Shown here: positions 29,217-37,589 of the stretch, in pieces
Numbering within the stretch: the stretch's first letter is position 1
Layout: every line of letters begins with the position of its first letter
Assembly: GCF_900606115.1 (NCBI RefSeq)
Contig: NZ_UWPJ01000017.1
Location: 238,606-302,605 of the forward strand
Direction: 5' to 3'
DNA: 64,000 nt
Source of the DNA: Pigmentiphaga humi
GTDB lineage: Bacteria > Pseudomonadota > Gammaproteobacteria > Burkholderiales > Burkholderiaceae_B
Made by a program: the position numbers and the translations under genes
Notes under the pieces: model-generated
The model's database searches: none
The model's input: only the letters and a program-made list of their open reading frames with translations
Told to the model about the DNA's origin: nothing

Positions 29217-30461
29217 ATGAAACCCTACGCACTCGTTCTGTCAGTGTGTCTGGCGAGCCTGTGCGGCTCCGCGGCGGCTGCCGCGGAGCCCTACACGCTC
29301 GACCAGCTGTTGTCCCTCGCCTTGCAGGGCAACAAAGGCGTGGAGGCGGCCGCGGCCGGCGTGGACGCCGCCCGGGCCGGCATCACGACCGCCGGCGCCT
29401 ACCCCAATCCCGAAGTGGAGTTCACCACCGGACGCGTATCGGCCCGCCAGCCCGGCGCGGCGGCCGGCACCGGCCAGACGCTGGCAGTGACCCAGCGCAT
29501 CGACCTGCCCAGCCAGCGCAGCCTGCGCCATGAACTGGCGACCGGCACCCTGCGCATCACGACGGCGGGCCAGGATGCCTATATCGCCAACCTCGTCGCG
29601 CAGGTCAAGCGCGGCTTTTTCGAGACCCTGCGCCGCGAGGCCGAGTTCGCCGCGGCCCAGGAAGACCTCGCCCTGACCCAGCAGCTCTACGACCGGGCCC
29701 AGGTCCGGGTCGACGTGGGCGATGCGCCCAAGTACGAGGCCATCCGCGTCGGCGCCGAGCTGCTCAATGCCCAGAAGAACAGCCAGAGCGCCTTGCTGCG
29801 CGTCAACCAGGCCAAGTCCTTCCTGCGCCAGCAGGTCGGGGATATCCTGCCGCCGAGCTTCGCGGTGCGGGGACGCATGGGCCTGACCGGCACGCTCGAG
29901 CCGCTGGAGATGCTGCGCGGCGTGATGCTGGAGAGCAACCCTGAACTGACGCAGTACCGCGCCGAACTGCGGCGCGCGCAGTCGGCGGTCGATTACGAGC
30001 GTTCGCTGCGCCTGCCCACGGTCGCGCTCAAGGCGACCTCCAGCCGTGATCCCGACGTGCGTGATACCCAGATCGGCGTAGTGGTCAGCGTGCCGATATG
30101 GGACCGGCGCCAGGGGCCGGTGGCCGAGGCCCAGGCCACGGTCATCCGTATGCGCAGCCTGATGCAGGCGCGCGAGTTCGAACTGACCCAACAGCTGGAC
30201 TCGGCCTACCAGGAGTTCCAGATCGCCGCGTCGCAGGCGGACGCGCTGGAGTCGGGCATCGTGCGCCAGGCCGAGGCCGCGCTGCGCGTGGCCGAGGCCG
30301 CCTACCGCTACGGCGAGCGGGGCATCATCGACTACCTGGATGCCCAGCGGGTGCTTCGCACCGCGCGCAACGACCTCATCGCCGCCCAATTCGATCTGCA
30401 GACGGCCGCCATAGAAATCGAGCGGCTGCTCGCCAACTCTTCCGCAGGTGCCCCGCTATGA
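29217..30461 (+). CDS. czcC: Outer-membrane efflux protein of a metal RND system (CzcC-like, TolC family)
   Basis: This is a 414-residue TolC-type channel. A signal peptide (MKPYALVLSVCLASLCGSA, cleavage after AAAA) precedes two OEP repeats, each with long helices, around residues 25-210 and 225-410. YTLDQLLSLALQGNKGVEAA and AYPNPEVEFTTGR open the first. The second has NPELTQYRAELRRAQSAV and a C-terminal YRYGERGIIDYLDAQRVLR. Its start is 85 bp after the CzcI-like gene. It overlaps the membrane fusion gene by four bases (ATGA), so it belongs to the same operon. It forms the outer-membrane exit of the complex with CzcB and CzcA. Confidence 0.9.
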   Translation: MKPYALVLSVCLASLCGSAAAAAEPYTLDQLLSLALQGNKGVEAAAAGVDAARAGITTAGAYPNPEVEFTTGRVSARQPGAAAGTGQTLAVTQRIDLPSQRSLRHELATGTLRITTAGQDAYIANLVAQVKRGFFETLRREAEFAAAQEDLALTQQLYDRAQVRVDVGDAPKYEAIRVGAELLNAQKNSQSALLRVNQAKSFLRQQVGDILPPSFAVRGRMGLTGTLEPLEMLRGVMLESNPELTQYRAELRRAQSAVDYERSLRLPTVALKATSSRDPDVRDTQIGVVVSVPIWDRRQGPVAEAQATVIRMRSLMQAREFELTQQLDSAYQEFQIAASQADALESGIVRQAEAALRVAEAAYRYGERGIIDYLDAQRVLRTARNDLIAAQFDLQTAAIEIERLLANSSAGAPL

Positions 30462-31606
30462 TTCCGCGTCTTTCTTCCACCGCGGCGCTGCTCGCGCTGT
30501 GTTTCGCCCTGGCGGCATGCGGCGAAAAGCCCGAGCCCGCGCCCGTCGTCGAGCAATCGGACCCGAGCCTGGTCGTGGCCGACGAGGCCATGATGGCCCG
30601 CGTCAAGGTCGCGCCCGTCGCGCTCGAGCCGTTCAGCGACGTATTGCGCGTGGCCGGCCGCATCGATTTCGACCGGCGGCGCATGGCGCGCATCGGCGCG
30701 CCCGTCACGGGCCGCGTGACCGACATCGAGACCACGCTGGGCGCGACCGTCGGGCCGGGCACCGTGCTGGCGCGCCTGCACAGCACCGAGCTGGGCAGCG
30801 CACAACTGGCCTATCTCAAGGCCAAGGCGCAGTCCGAGCTGCAACAGAACGCGCAAGAGCGCGCACGCCTTTTGTTCGCCGCCGACGTGATCGGCAAGGC
30901 CGAGCTGCAGCGGCGCGAGAACGAATACGCTGTGGCCGCCGCCGAGCTGCGCGCCGCGTACGACCAGCTGCGCGTGCTGGGCATGTCGCAAAAGGCGGTC
31001 TCGCACATGGACAAGACCGGCGAGATCAGTTCGTTCTCGCCCGTGGTCTCCACGCTGCACGGCTCGGTCGTGGAGTTCAAGATCGCGCCCGGGCAGGTCG
31101 TGCAACCGGCCGACGCCCTGTTCACCGTGGCCGACCTCTCGCGCGTCTGGGCCGTTGCCGAAGTGCCCGAGCAGCAGGCCGACCTGGTCGCGGCGGGGCA
31201 GACGGTCGATATCGAAGTACCCGCGCTGGGCAACCGCAAGATCGCCGGCGAGCTGATCTACGTCGGCCAGGTGGTCGACCCGGGCACGCGCACGGTATCG
31301 GTGCGCACCTCCATCGACAACGCCGACGGCAGGCTCAAGCCGGCCATGCTGGCCACCATGCTGATCGCCAGCCGGCCCACCGAGAAGCTGGTGATCCCGG
31401 CCTCGGCCGTGGTGCGGTCCGACAACCAGGACATCGTCTACGTCGAGGCCGAACCCGGCCGTTTCCGTGCCACGCAGGTGCAGATGGGCGCGTCCTCGCA
31501 GGACGACAGGCGCGTGGTCGTCTCGGGCCTGAAGGCCGGCGAGCGCATCGTCGTGTCGGGCGCCTTCCACCTCAATAGCCAGCGTACTGGCATCGACCCG
31601 GAGTAA
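30458..31606 (+). CDS. czcB: RND efflux periplasmic adaptor (CzcB-like) lipoprotein
   Basis: This 382-residue membrane fusion protein starts at the ATG overlapping the czcC stop. The N-terminus is a lipoprotein signal ending LALAACGEK (lipobox Cys about residue 22). The body shows the adaptor layout: a barrel-sandwich half (VAGRIDFDRRRMARIGAPV, then GRVTDIETTLGATVGPGTVL), a coiled-coil hairpin (about 110-165), the second sandwich half and a beta-barrel. It ends with KAGERIVVSGAFHLNSQR, typical of CzcB/CusB relatives. No extended His/Met metal-binding N-terminal tail is evident. Confidence 0.9.
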   Translation: MIPRLSSTAALLALCFALAACGEKPEPAPVVEQSDPSLVVADEAMMARVKVAPVALEPFSDVLRVAGRIDFDRRRMARIGAPVTGRVTDIETTLGATVGPGTVLARLHSTELGSAQLAYLKAKAQSELQQNAQERARLLFAADVIGKAELQRRENEYAVAAAELRAAYDQLRVLGMSQKAVSHMDKTGEISSFSPVVSTLHGSVVEFKIAPGQVVQPADALFTVADLSRVWAVAEVPEQQADLVAAGQTVDIEVPALGNRKIAGELIYVGQVVDPGTRTVSVRTSIDNADGRLKPAMLATMLIASRPTEKLVIPASAVVRSDNQDIVYVEAEPGRFRATQVQMGASSQDDRRVVVSGLKAGERIVVSGAFHLNSQRTGIDPE

Positions 31607-31611
31607 GCGCC

Positions 31612-34600
31612 ATGCTAGAGAAGATAGTCCGCGCTGCCCTGCAGCAGCGGCTGATCGTCGTCGTGCTCGCGGTCGTGGCGCTGGTGGTGGGGCTGGATGC
31701 GATGCGCAAGCTGTCGGTCGATGCCTTTCCCGACGTGACCAACGTCCAGGTGCAGATCGCCACCGATGCCACTGGCCGCTCGCCCGAGGAGGTCGAGCGC
31801 TTCGTCACCGTGCCCATCGAGATCGCGATGACCGGCCTGCCGGGCCTGGAGGAAATGCGCTCGCTCAACAAGCCCGGCCTGTCGTTGATCACCTTGGTGT
31901 TCACCGATGCGACCGACGTGTACTTCGCCCGCCAACTGGTGATGGAGCGCCTGATCGAGATCGGCTCGCGCATGCCCGGCGGCGTGACGCCTGTGCTGGG
32001 TCCTGTCTCCACCGGCCTGGGCGAGGTCTACCAGTACACCCTGGACCGGCTCGACGACGGCGACCGCGAACTGACCCAGCAGGAGCTGACCGAGCGCCGC
32101 ATCGTCCAGGACTGGGTGGTGCGGCCGTTGCTGCGTTCCATTCCGCAAGTGGCCGAGATCAACTCCCAGGGTGGCTACGTCAAGCAGTACCAGGTGCTGG
32201 TCAATCCCGACCGCATGAGCCATTACGGCATCTCGCTACAGCAGGTCTACCAGGGGTTGGCGCGCAACAACGCCAATTCCGGCGGCGGGGTGCTGCCGCA
32301 TTACGCCGAGCAGTATCTGATTCGCGGCGTGGGCCTGATCGAAAGCCTGGACGACATCGCCAACATTGTCCTGGCCGAGTCCGGCGGCACGCCGGTCTAC
32401 GTGCGCGACGTGGCCGAAGTCGCCATGGGCCACGAAGTGCGCTACGGCGCGGTGGTCAAGAACGGCGTGACCGAGTCGGTCGGCGGCATCGTCATGATGA
32501 TGCGCGGCGGCAATGCCAAGGAAGTGGTGGCCCGGATCAAGCAGCGCGTGGCCGAGATCAATGGCCAGGGCATGCTGCCGGGCGGCCTGCAGATCGTGCC
32601 CTACTACGACCGCAGCGAACTGGTCGATGCCGCGCTCTGGACCGTGGCCAAGGTCCTGCTCGAGGGTGTGGCGCTGGTGGTGGTGGTCCTGTTCCTGTTC
32701 CTCGGCGACGTGCGCTCGTCGGTGATCGTGGTGGCCACGCTGGTGCTGACCCCGCTGTTGACCTTCCTGGCGATGAACCGGCTGGGCATCTCGGCCAACC
32801 TGATGTCGCTGGGCGGCCTGGCCGTGGCCATAGGCCTGATGGTGGACGGCTCGGTGGTGGTGGTGGAGAACGCCTTCGCTCATCTCGGGCACGCGCGGGA
32901 AACGGGAGCGAGCAAGATACGCATCATCCTGAAAGCGGTGGCCGAGGTCGCCACGCCGGTGGTCTCGGGCATAGGCATCATCATCCTGGTGTTCCTGCCG
33001 CTGATGACGCTGCAGGGCATGGAAGGCAAGATGTTCGCGCCGCTGGCCTACACCATCGCGATCGCGCTGGCCATTTCGCTGGTGCTGTCGATGACGCTGT
33101 CGCCGGTGCTGTCGTCCTACCTGCTCAAGGGCGGCGCGGAACACGACACGCGCCTGATCGGCTTCATGAAGCGCCACTACCTGCGCATGCTGCACTGGGC
33201 GCTGGGCAACGCCAAGAAGACGGTATTGCTGGCGGTGACCGCGTTCGCGCTGTCGCTGGCGCTGCTGCCGCTGCTGGGCACCGCCTTCATTCCGGAGATG
33301 AAAGAAGGCTCCATCGTGCCCGGCATCAACCGCGTGCCCAACATTTCGCTGGACGAGTCCATCGCGCTGGAAAAGCAGGCCATGAAAATCATCATGGGCG
33401 TGCCCGGCGTGAAGTCGGCGATCTCCGGCGTCGGACGCGGCGAAAGCCCGGCCGATCCGCAGGCGCAGAACGAATCCACCCCCATCGTCAGCCTCAAGCC
33501 GCGCGAGGAATGGCCGGACGGCTGGACCCAGGACGACATCGCCGAAGAGATCCAGAAGCGGCTGCGCGTGATTCCCAGCGCGCAGGTGGTCATGGCCCAG
33601 CCGATTTCCGACCGGGTCGACGAGATGGTGACCGGCGTGCGCTCGGACGTAGCCGTCAAGGTCTTCGGCGAGGACCTGGACCGGCTGCTGCACAAGGCCC
33701 AGGAGATCGCGCGCGTGGCCGAGACGGTGCAGGGCTCGCGCGACGTGCGCGTGGACCGCGTCAGCGGCCAGCAGTACCTGACCATCAACATCGACAGGCA
33801 GGCGATCGCGCGCTACGGCCTGAACGTCTCGGACGTGCACGACGTGATCGAGGTCGCCATCGCCGGCAAGGAGGCGACCGACATCTACGAGGGCGAGCGG
33901 CGATTCTCGGCGGCCGTGCGCCTGCCCGAATCGTTTCGCGGCAACGTGCCGGCGATCCGCCAGATCCTGCTGACCACGCCGGAAGGCGTGCGCGTGCCGC
34001 TGGAAAGCCTGGCGCGCATCGACGTGCTCGACGGGCCGGCGCAGATCAGCCGCGAAGGCGGCAAGCGGCGGGTCGTGGTGGCCATCAACGTGCAGAACCG
34101 CGACCTGGGCGGCTTCGTCGCCGAACTGCAGCAGGTGGTGCAGGACAAGGTCAAGCTGCCCACCGGCTACTACCTGGAGTGGGGCGGCCAGTTCCAGAAC
34201 ATGGAGCGCGCGCTCGGCCACCTGTCCATCATCGTCCCGGCCACCGTGGCGGCGATCTTCTTCGTGCTGTTCCTGCTGTTCAACTCGGTGCGCTACGCGA
34301 CGCTGATCATCACCGTGCTGCCGTTCGCCTCCATAGGCGGGATCATCGGCCTGTTCGTGACCGGCGAATACCTGTCGGTGCCCGCCTCGGTCGGCTTTAT
34401 CGCGCTATGGGGCATCGCCGTGCTCAACGGCGTGGTGATGGTGTCCTACATCCGCAATCTGCGGCTGGAGGGCAAGGCGCTCGACGCCGCGGTGGTGGAG
34501 GGCGCGACCATGCGGTTCCGGCCCGTCATGATGACGGCCACCGTCGCCATGCTCGGCCTGGTGCCGTTCCTGTTTGCCACCGGCCCGGGGTCCGAGGTGC

Positions 34601-34713
34601 AGCGGCCGCTGGCCGTGGTGGTGATCGGCGGACTGATCACTTGCACTTTGCTGACGCTGCTGGTGCTGCCCACGCTGTACCGCTGGTTCGACGAGAAAAC
34701 ACCCGAAGCCTAG
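31612..34713 (+). CDS. czcA: Heavy-metal efflux RND pump, CzcA/CusA family
   Basis: This 1033-residue proton-driven inner-membrane pump has 12 predicted helices and two large periplasmic loops. The N-terminus is typical (LRQ-like AALQQRLIVVVLAVVALVVG, then LSVDAFPDVTNVQVQI). Helix 4 reads LGGLAVAIGLMVDGSVVVVE. The conserved Asp and Glu of MVDG...VEN are present, but the DFG of the classic Zn/Co/Cd CzcA class is replaced. The metal is therefore uncertain. It follows czcB by five bases. With CzcC and CzcB it would export a divalent or monovalent metal across both membranes. Confidence 0.92.
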   Translation: MLEKIVRAALQQRLIVVVLAVVALVVGLDAMRKLSVDAFPDVTNVQVQIATDATGRSPEEVERFVTVPIEIAMTGLPGLEEMRSLNKPGLSLITLVFTDATDVYFARQLVMERLIEIGSRMPGGVTPVLGPVSTGLGEVYQYTLDRLDDGDRELTQQELTERRIVQDWVVRPLLRSIPQVAEINSQGGYVKQYQVLVNPDRMSHYGISLQQVYQGLARNNANSGGGVLPHYAEQYLIRGVGLIESLDDIANIVLAESGGTPVYVRDVAEVAMGHEVRYGAVVKNGVTESVGGIVMMMRGGNAKEVVARIKQRVAEINGQGMLPGGLQIVPYYDRSELVDAALWTVAKVLLEGVALVVVVLFLFLGDVRSSVIVVATLVLTPLLTFLAMNRLGISANLMSLGGLAVAIGLMVDGSVVVVENAFAHLGHARETGASKIRIILKAVAEVATPVVSGIGIIILVFLPLMTLQGMEGKMFAPLAYTIAIALAISLVLSMTLSPVLSSYLLKGGAEHDTRLIGFMKRHYLRMLHWALGNAKKTVLLAVTAFALSLALLPLLGTAFIPEMKEGSIVPGINRVPNISLDESIALEKQAMKIIMGVPGVKSAISGVGRGESPADPQAQNESTPIVSLKPREEWPDGWTQDDIAEEIQKRLRVIPSAQVVMAQPISDRVDEMVTGVRSDVAVKVFGEDLDRLLHKAQEIARVAETVQGSRDVRVDRVSGQQYLTINIDRQAIARYGLNVSDVHDVIEVAIAGKEATDIYEGERRFSAAVRLPESFRGNVPAIRQILLTTPEGVRVPLESLARIDVLDGPAQISREGGKRRVVVAINVQNRDLGGFVAELQQVVQDKVKLPTGYYLEWGGQFQNMERALGHLSIIVPATVAAIFFVLFLLFNSVRYATLIITVLPFASIGGIIGLFVTGEYLSVPASVGFIALWGIAVLNGVVMVSYIRNLRLEGKALDAAVVEGATMRFRPVMMTATVAMLGLVPFLFATGPGSEVQRPLAVVVIGGLITCTLLTLLVLPTLYRWFDEKTPEA

Positions 34714-34724
34714 GAGGGAATGTC

Positions 34725-35054
34725 ATGAAGGAAATCAAGGCGGTGATCCGGCCCAATCGGCTGGACGAGGTTCGGGAGGCGATGATGCGCGCGCCGGGGT
34801 TCCCCGGCATGACGATCGCCAAGGTGGAGGGCTGCAGCGCGCCCAAGCGCAATCCGCCGCACAACCTCAAGGAGCAGTTGCTCGATTTTTCGCCCAAGGT
34901 CCGGATCGAGATCGTGGCGGCGGACGAGCATGCCGACCAGTTGTTCGAAGCGCTCAAGCAGGCCGCGGTGACCGGCCACGTGGGCGACGGCCTGGTCTGG
35001 ATGACGGAGGTGGGGCGCTGCGACTATCTGTGGCATGCGCCGTCCGAGGGGTGA
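34725..35054 (+). CDS. PII-like signalling protein linked to metal efflux
   Basis: This 109-residue protein has a PII/GlnB fold (MKEIKAVIRPNRLDEVREAM, then FPGMTIAKVEGCSAPKR; later VRIEIVAADEHADQLFEAL and GHVGDGLVWMTEVG). It lacks the uridylylated-Tyr T-loop motif of GlnB/GlnK: the T-loop region here is short and ends NPPHNLKEQLLDFSPK. A PII-like group encoded next to heavy-metal RND genes is known, and this one sits 11 bp after czcA with a GGAGGG ribosome site. It may sense a nucleotide or metal and modulate the pump; that is inference. Confidence 0.8.
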   Translation: MKEIKAVIRPNRLDEVREAMMRAPGFPGMTIAKVEGCSAPKRNPPHNLKEQLLDFSPKVRIEIVAADEHADQLFEALKQAAVTGHVGDGLVWMTEVGRCDYLWHAPSEG

Positions 35055-35058
35055 GCTC

Positions 35059-35083
35059 GCCGGCCGGGCGGCGTCCGGCCGGC
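35059..35083. other. Perfect hairpin between the convergent PII-like gene and folA
   Basis: GCCGGCCGG (35059-35067) and CCGGCCGGC (35075-35083) form a nine-base perfect stem with a seven-base loop. Only two T residues follow, so it is not a canonical rho-independent terminator, but it may help stop both convergent genes. Confidence 0.4.
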
Positions 35084-35111
35084 TTCCCGGCGTCGCTTGC
35101 GCGGCGGGCGC

Positions 35112-35597
35112 TCAGCCGGCCTTCACGTAGATGACGAAGTCGTAGGCCAGGCCGTCTTCCGCGGGCTGCGGCTCGCGCGCGGCCTCGCGCCATTGCGCGG
35201 CGGGCAGGGGTGGGAAATACGCGTCGCCTTTCACCTCGGCGTGGACTTCGGTGGCGATGATGCGGTCGGCCCGCGCCATCGAGGCGGCGTAGATCTGCGC
35301 GCCGCCGATGACGAACACTTCCTGCGCCGGCCCCGCCGCGGCCAGCGCCTCGTCCAGCGTGTGGACCACGGTCGCGCCCGGCGCGGTATAGCCGGCATCG
35401 CGCGTGATCACGATGTTTTCGCGGCCCGGCAGCGGCCGCCCCAGCGATTCCCAGGTCTTGCGGCCCATGACGATGGGATGGCCGAGCGTGGTGCGCTTGA
35501 AATGCGCCAGGTCGCCGCGCAGCCGCCACGGCAGGGCGTTGTCGCGTCCGATGACGCGGTTGCTGGCGTAGGCGACGACGAGGGTGACGAGAGGCAT
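35112..35597 (-). CDS. folA: Dihydrofolate reductase
   Basis: This 161-residue enzyme reduces dihydrofolate to tetrahydrofolate with NADPH. Family elements are VTLVVAYASNRVIGRDNALPWRL (cut here to key parts: VIGRDNALPW with the catalytic acidic residue in HFKRTTLGHPIVMGRKTWES), ENIVITRD, EVFVIGGAQIYAASM and the C-terminal barrel strand. The length is normal. It is convergent with the metal efflux operon. A TACACT hexamer at 35609-35604 lies so close to the ATG that the mRNA could be leaderless. Confidence 0.95.
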   Translation of the reverse strand: MPLVTLVVAYASNRVIGRDNALPWRLRGDLAHFKRTTLGHPIVMGRKTWESLGRPLPGRENIVITRDAGYTAPGATVVHTLDEALAAAGPAQEVFVIGGAQIYAASMARADRIIATEVHAEVKGDAYFPPLPAAQWREAAREPQPAEDGLAYDFVIYVKAG

Positions 35598-35603
35598 GGG
35601 CGT

Positions 35604-35609
35604 AGTGTA
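35604..35609 (-). promoter_or_regulatory. Candidate -10 box for folA (possible leaderless start)
   Basis: TACACT on the minus strand ends six bases before the folA ATG (35597), so the predicted transcription start coincides with the start codon. No Shine-Dalgarno sequence is visible in the gap and no -35 matches the consensus. Confidence 0.3.
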
Positions 35610-35618
35610 CCCGCTGTC

Positions 35619-35657
35619 CTCCAGGGGGGCGCCTTTGCCTTGGGGCGGCCCGGCGGC
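35619..35657 (+). repeat. GC-rich intergenic repeat, fragment E
   Basis: This fragment in the folA-chemoreceptor spacer contains GCCTTGGGGCGGCCCGGCG (35637-35655), identical over 19 bases to a block in copy B (19261-19279). A CCAGGGGGGCG core precedes it. The outer blocks of the full repeat are missing. Confidence 0.6.
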
Positions 35658-35666
35658 AAAAAAGGG

Positions 35667-35693
35667 TTCATTCCCGTTTTTTTCTGCCGATAA
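35667..35693 (+). promoter_or_regulatory. Sigma-28 (FliA)-type promoter
   Basis: GCCGATAA (35686-35693) matches the flagellar/chemotaxis sigma-28 -10 element exactly. TTCA sits 15 bases before it where TAAA is expected. It points at the small membrane ORF and the chemoreceptor downstream, the class of gene that sigma-28 normally serves. The -35 match is weak (two of four). Confidence 0.6.
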
Positions 35694-35779
35694 ACGCTAT
35701 TTGGTTGCTTTAGCCGCAGAAATATTGCTTGTAACGCAAATTTCCGCGTGGCAGCTGGCTGTTTTTTAGCGGACCCGGC

Positions 35780-35920
35780 GTGAAACACGATTCGATCCAA
35801 TGCGCGCGGCGCGCTTTGTGGCCCTGGCTGGCCATCGGCGCCTGGGCGGTCTATTCCTTGGCGCTCCTGGCGTGGTTCCGCATGCGGGACATGCTCCCGT
35901 TCGACCTTTGCGGAGGATGA
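35780..35920 (+). CDS. Predicted 46-residue membrane peptide upstream of the chemoreceptor
   Basis: This is a GTG-started ORF, shorter than usual gene-calling limits. It encodes a short basic/polar head ([13 protein letters not shown]), one hydrophobic helix ([20 protein letters not shown], about residues 14-33) and a short tail with FDLCGG. Its last codons contain the GGAGG that serves as the ribosome site of the chemoreceptor, whose ATG at 35926 is five bases after the stop. That layout suggests translational coupling. No strong ribosome site precedes the GTG. It is not recognised as a known family, and it could be non-coding. Confidence 0.45.
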   Translation: MKHDSIQCARRALWPWLAIGAWAVYSLALLAWFRMRDMLPFDLCGG

Positions 35921-35925
35921 CGACG

Positions 35926-37458
35926 ATGACCCCCAGGACCCCCGGCATGCTTGCCGACGACGAAAGCCTGCTTCATACGGTACAGGTGCAGGCCGACCGG
36001 ATGATGATCATGAGCCTGGCCGTCATGCTGGCGGCCGCGCTCGGCGCAGGCCTGTACGGCGGCGCCCTGCTCCTGGCCGCGGCGGTCGGCCTGCCGGCCC
36101 TGGTCGTGCCTGTCCTGATCCAGCGCGCCGCGCCCGGCAGCCTGCCGGCGCGCATCGCCATGGCTTGCGCGCAGATGGTGCTCGCCGCGCTGCTGATCCA
36201 GCTGCAGCGCGGCGCTATCGAAGCCCACTTCTCGGTGTTCGTGCTGCTGGCCTTCCTGTTGTTCTACCGCGACTGGCGCCCGTTGCTGGCGGCGACGCTT
36301 GTCATCGGCGTCCATCACATCGGCTTCTACTTCTTGCAGCAGGCGCAGTACGGCGTCTATGTCTTCAAGAGCGGCGGCCGGTTGCTCGACGTGGCCGAAC
36401 ACGTGGCCTACGTCGCGGCCGAGGTCCTGATGCTCGGCTACATGGCCATCAGCCTGCGCCGCGAGGCGCTCGAAAGCGCCAAGGTCGCCATGCTTGCGCA
36501 CCGTATCGGCCGCGGCGACCTGACCTGCCGCCTGGAGGCTGGCGACCTGAACGGCCTGCCTTTGCTGGCCGAGGTCTATGCCATGCAGCAGCGCCTGGCG
36601 CAGCTCATCGGCACCCTGACAGGCCAGGCCGACCACATCGCCGCCGGCGCCGCCCGCATGGGGGACAGCGCCACGGCGGCCCACGGCTCGATCGAACTCC
36701 AGACCGACGCCACTCAGCGGATCGCCTCGGCAGTACAGGAACTGACCGTCACCATCCAGCATCTGTCGAACAGCGCCGCCGAAGCCCGCGCGCTGACCGA
36801 AGAAAGCGAGACGACCATGGGTGAAGGCTCGGACATCGTTGGCGCCACCGCGGGCGAGATCGGCGTCATTTTCGGTTCGGTCGAGAAACTGGCCGTCTCG
36901 CTGTCCGCGCTCGGCGCGCAGTTCGACGAAATCGCTCAGGTGCTCGGCCTGATCAATGAAATCGCCGCGCAGACCAATCTATTGGCGCTCAACGCGGCGA
37001 TCGAGGCCGCCCGCGCCGGCGAGAACGGCCGCGGCTTCGCGGTGGTGGCCGACGAGGTGCGCAAGCTGGCCGAGCGGACGCGCATGGCCACCGAGGAAAT
37101 CGTCGCGACCATCCAGCACATCGAAGACAGCAAGAACACCGCGCTGGCGCAGATCGAGGAAACTCGGCAGCGCGCCGGCGCGGGTGTCGAACTGGCCGGC
37201 CGCGCCCAAGGCATGGTCGGCCAGGTCAACCGGACGGTAGCCCAGGTCAAGGAAGTCATCCATGCCCTGACCGACGGCCTCGACGACGAGGCCAAGGCGG
37301 CCGCCGTCGTCTCGAACAGTGTCGAACAGCTCTCGCAGCAGGCCGACGCCAGCCTCGCCATCAACGCCAGCCTGCGCGCCGAATTCCAGGCCCTCAACGA
37401 CACCGCCCAGGATCTGACCGCCGCCGCGTCCCGATTCAAGGTTCAAGTCAGCAGGTGA
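35926..37458 (+). CDS. Methyl-accepting chemotaxis protein with multi-helix membrane sensor
   Basis: This is a 510-residue chemoreceptor. The ATG at 35926 is chosen because GGAGG ends nine bases before it; an ATG at 35917 touches the ribosome site. Residues about 25-185 hold roughly six hydrophobic helices with only short loops ([46 protein letters not shown]), not the usual large periplasmic ligand domain. A HAMP-like linker ([20 protein letters not shown]) and the signalling hairpin ([36 protein letters not shown]) follow. It probably senses a membrane-linked or intracellular cue. A sigma-28-type promoter precedes it. Confidence 0.92.
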   Translation: MTPRTPGMLADDESLLHTVQVQADRMMIMSLAVMLAAALGAGLYGGALLLAAAVGLPALVVPVLIQRAAPGSLPARIAMACAQMVLAALLIQLQRGAIEAHFSVFVLLAFLLFYRDWRPLLAATLVIGVHHIGFYFLQQAQYGVYVFKSGGRLLDVAEHVAYVAAEVLMLGYMAISLRREALESAKVAMLAHRIGRGDLTCRLEAGDLNGLPLLAEVYAMQQRLAQLIGTLTGQADHIAAGAARMGDSATAAHGSIELQTDATQRIASAVQELTVTIQHLSNSAAEARALTEESETTMGEGSDIVGATAGEIGVIFGSVEKLAVSLSALGAQFDEIAQVLGLINEIAAQTNLLALNAAIEAARAGENGRGFAVVADEVRKLAERTRMATEEIVATIQHIEDSKNTALAQIEETRQRAGAGVELAGRAQGMVGQVNRTVAQVKEVIHALTDGLDDEAKAAAVVSNSVEQLSQQADASLAINASLRAEFQALNDTAQDLTAAASRFKVQVSR

Positions 37459-37507
37459 GACAAGGGGCTGTCAGTCCGCCCGATTTCTGATACAACCTTT
37501 GGCTGGC

Positions 37508-37551
37508 GTGCGCTGCTGCGCACTGGGCGTCCGGGGCGGTGTGCGCCCCGG
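37508..37551 (+). other. Two tandem hairpins between the chemoreceptor and hydrolase genes
   Basis: GTGCGC-TGCT-GCGCAC (37508-37523) is followed by CCGGGGCG-GTGTG-CGCCCCGG (37531-37551). No U-tract follows either hairpin. They may slow transcription after the chemoreceptor gene or fold in the leader of the next gene. Confidence 0.4.
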
Positions 37552-37589
37552 CTGGACAAAGCACTTATTCAATCGCAAGCAAGGGAATC

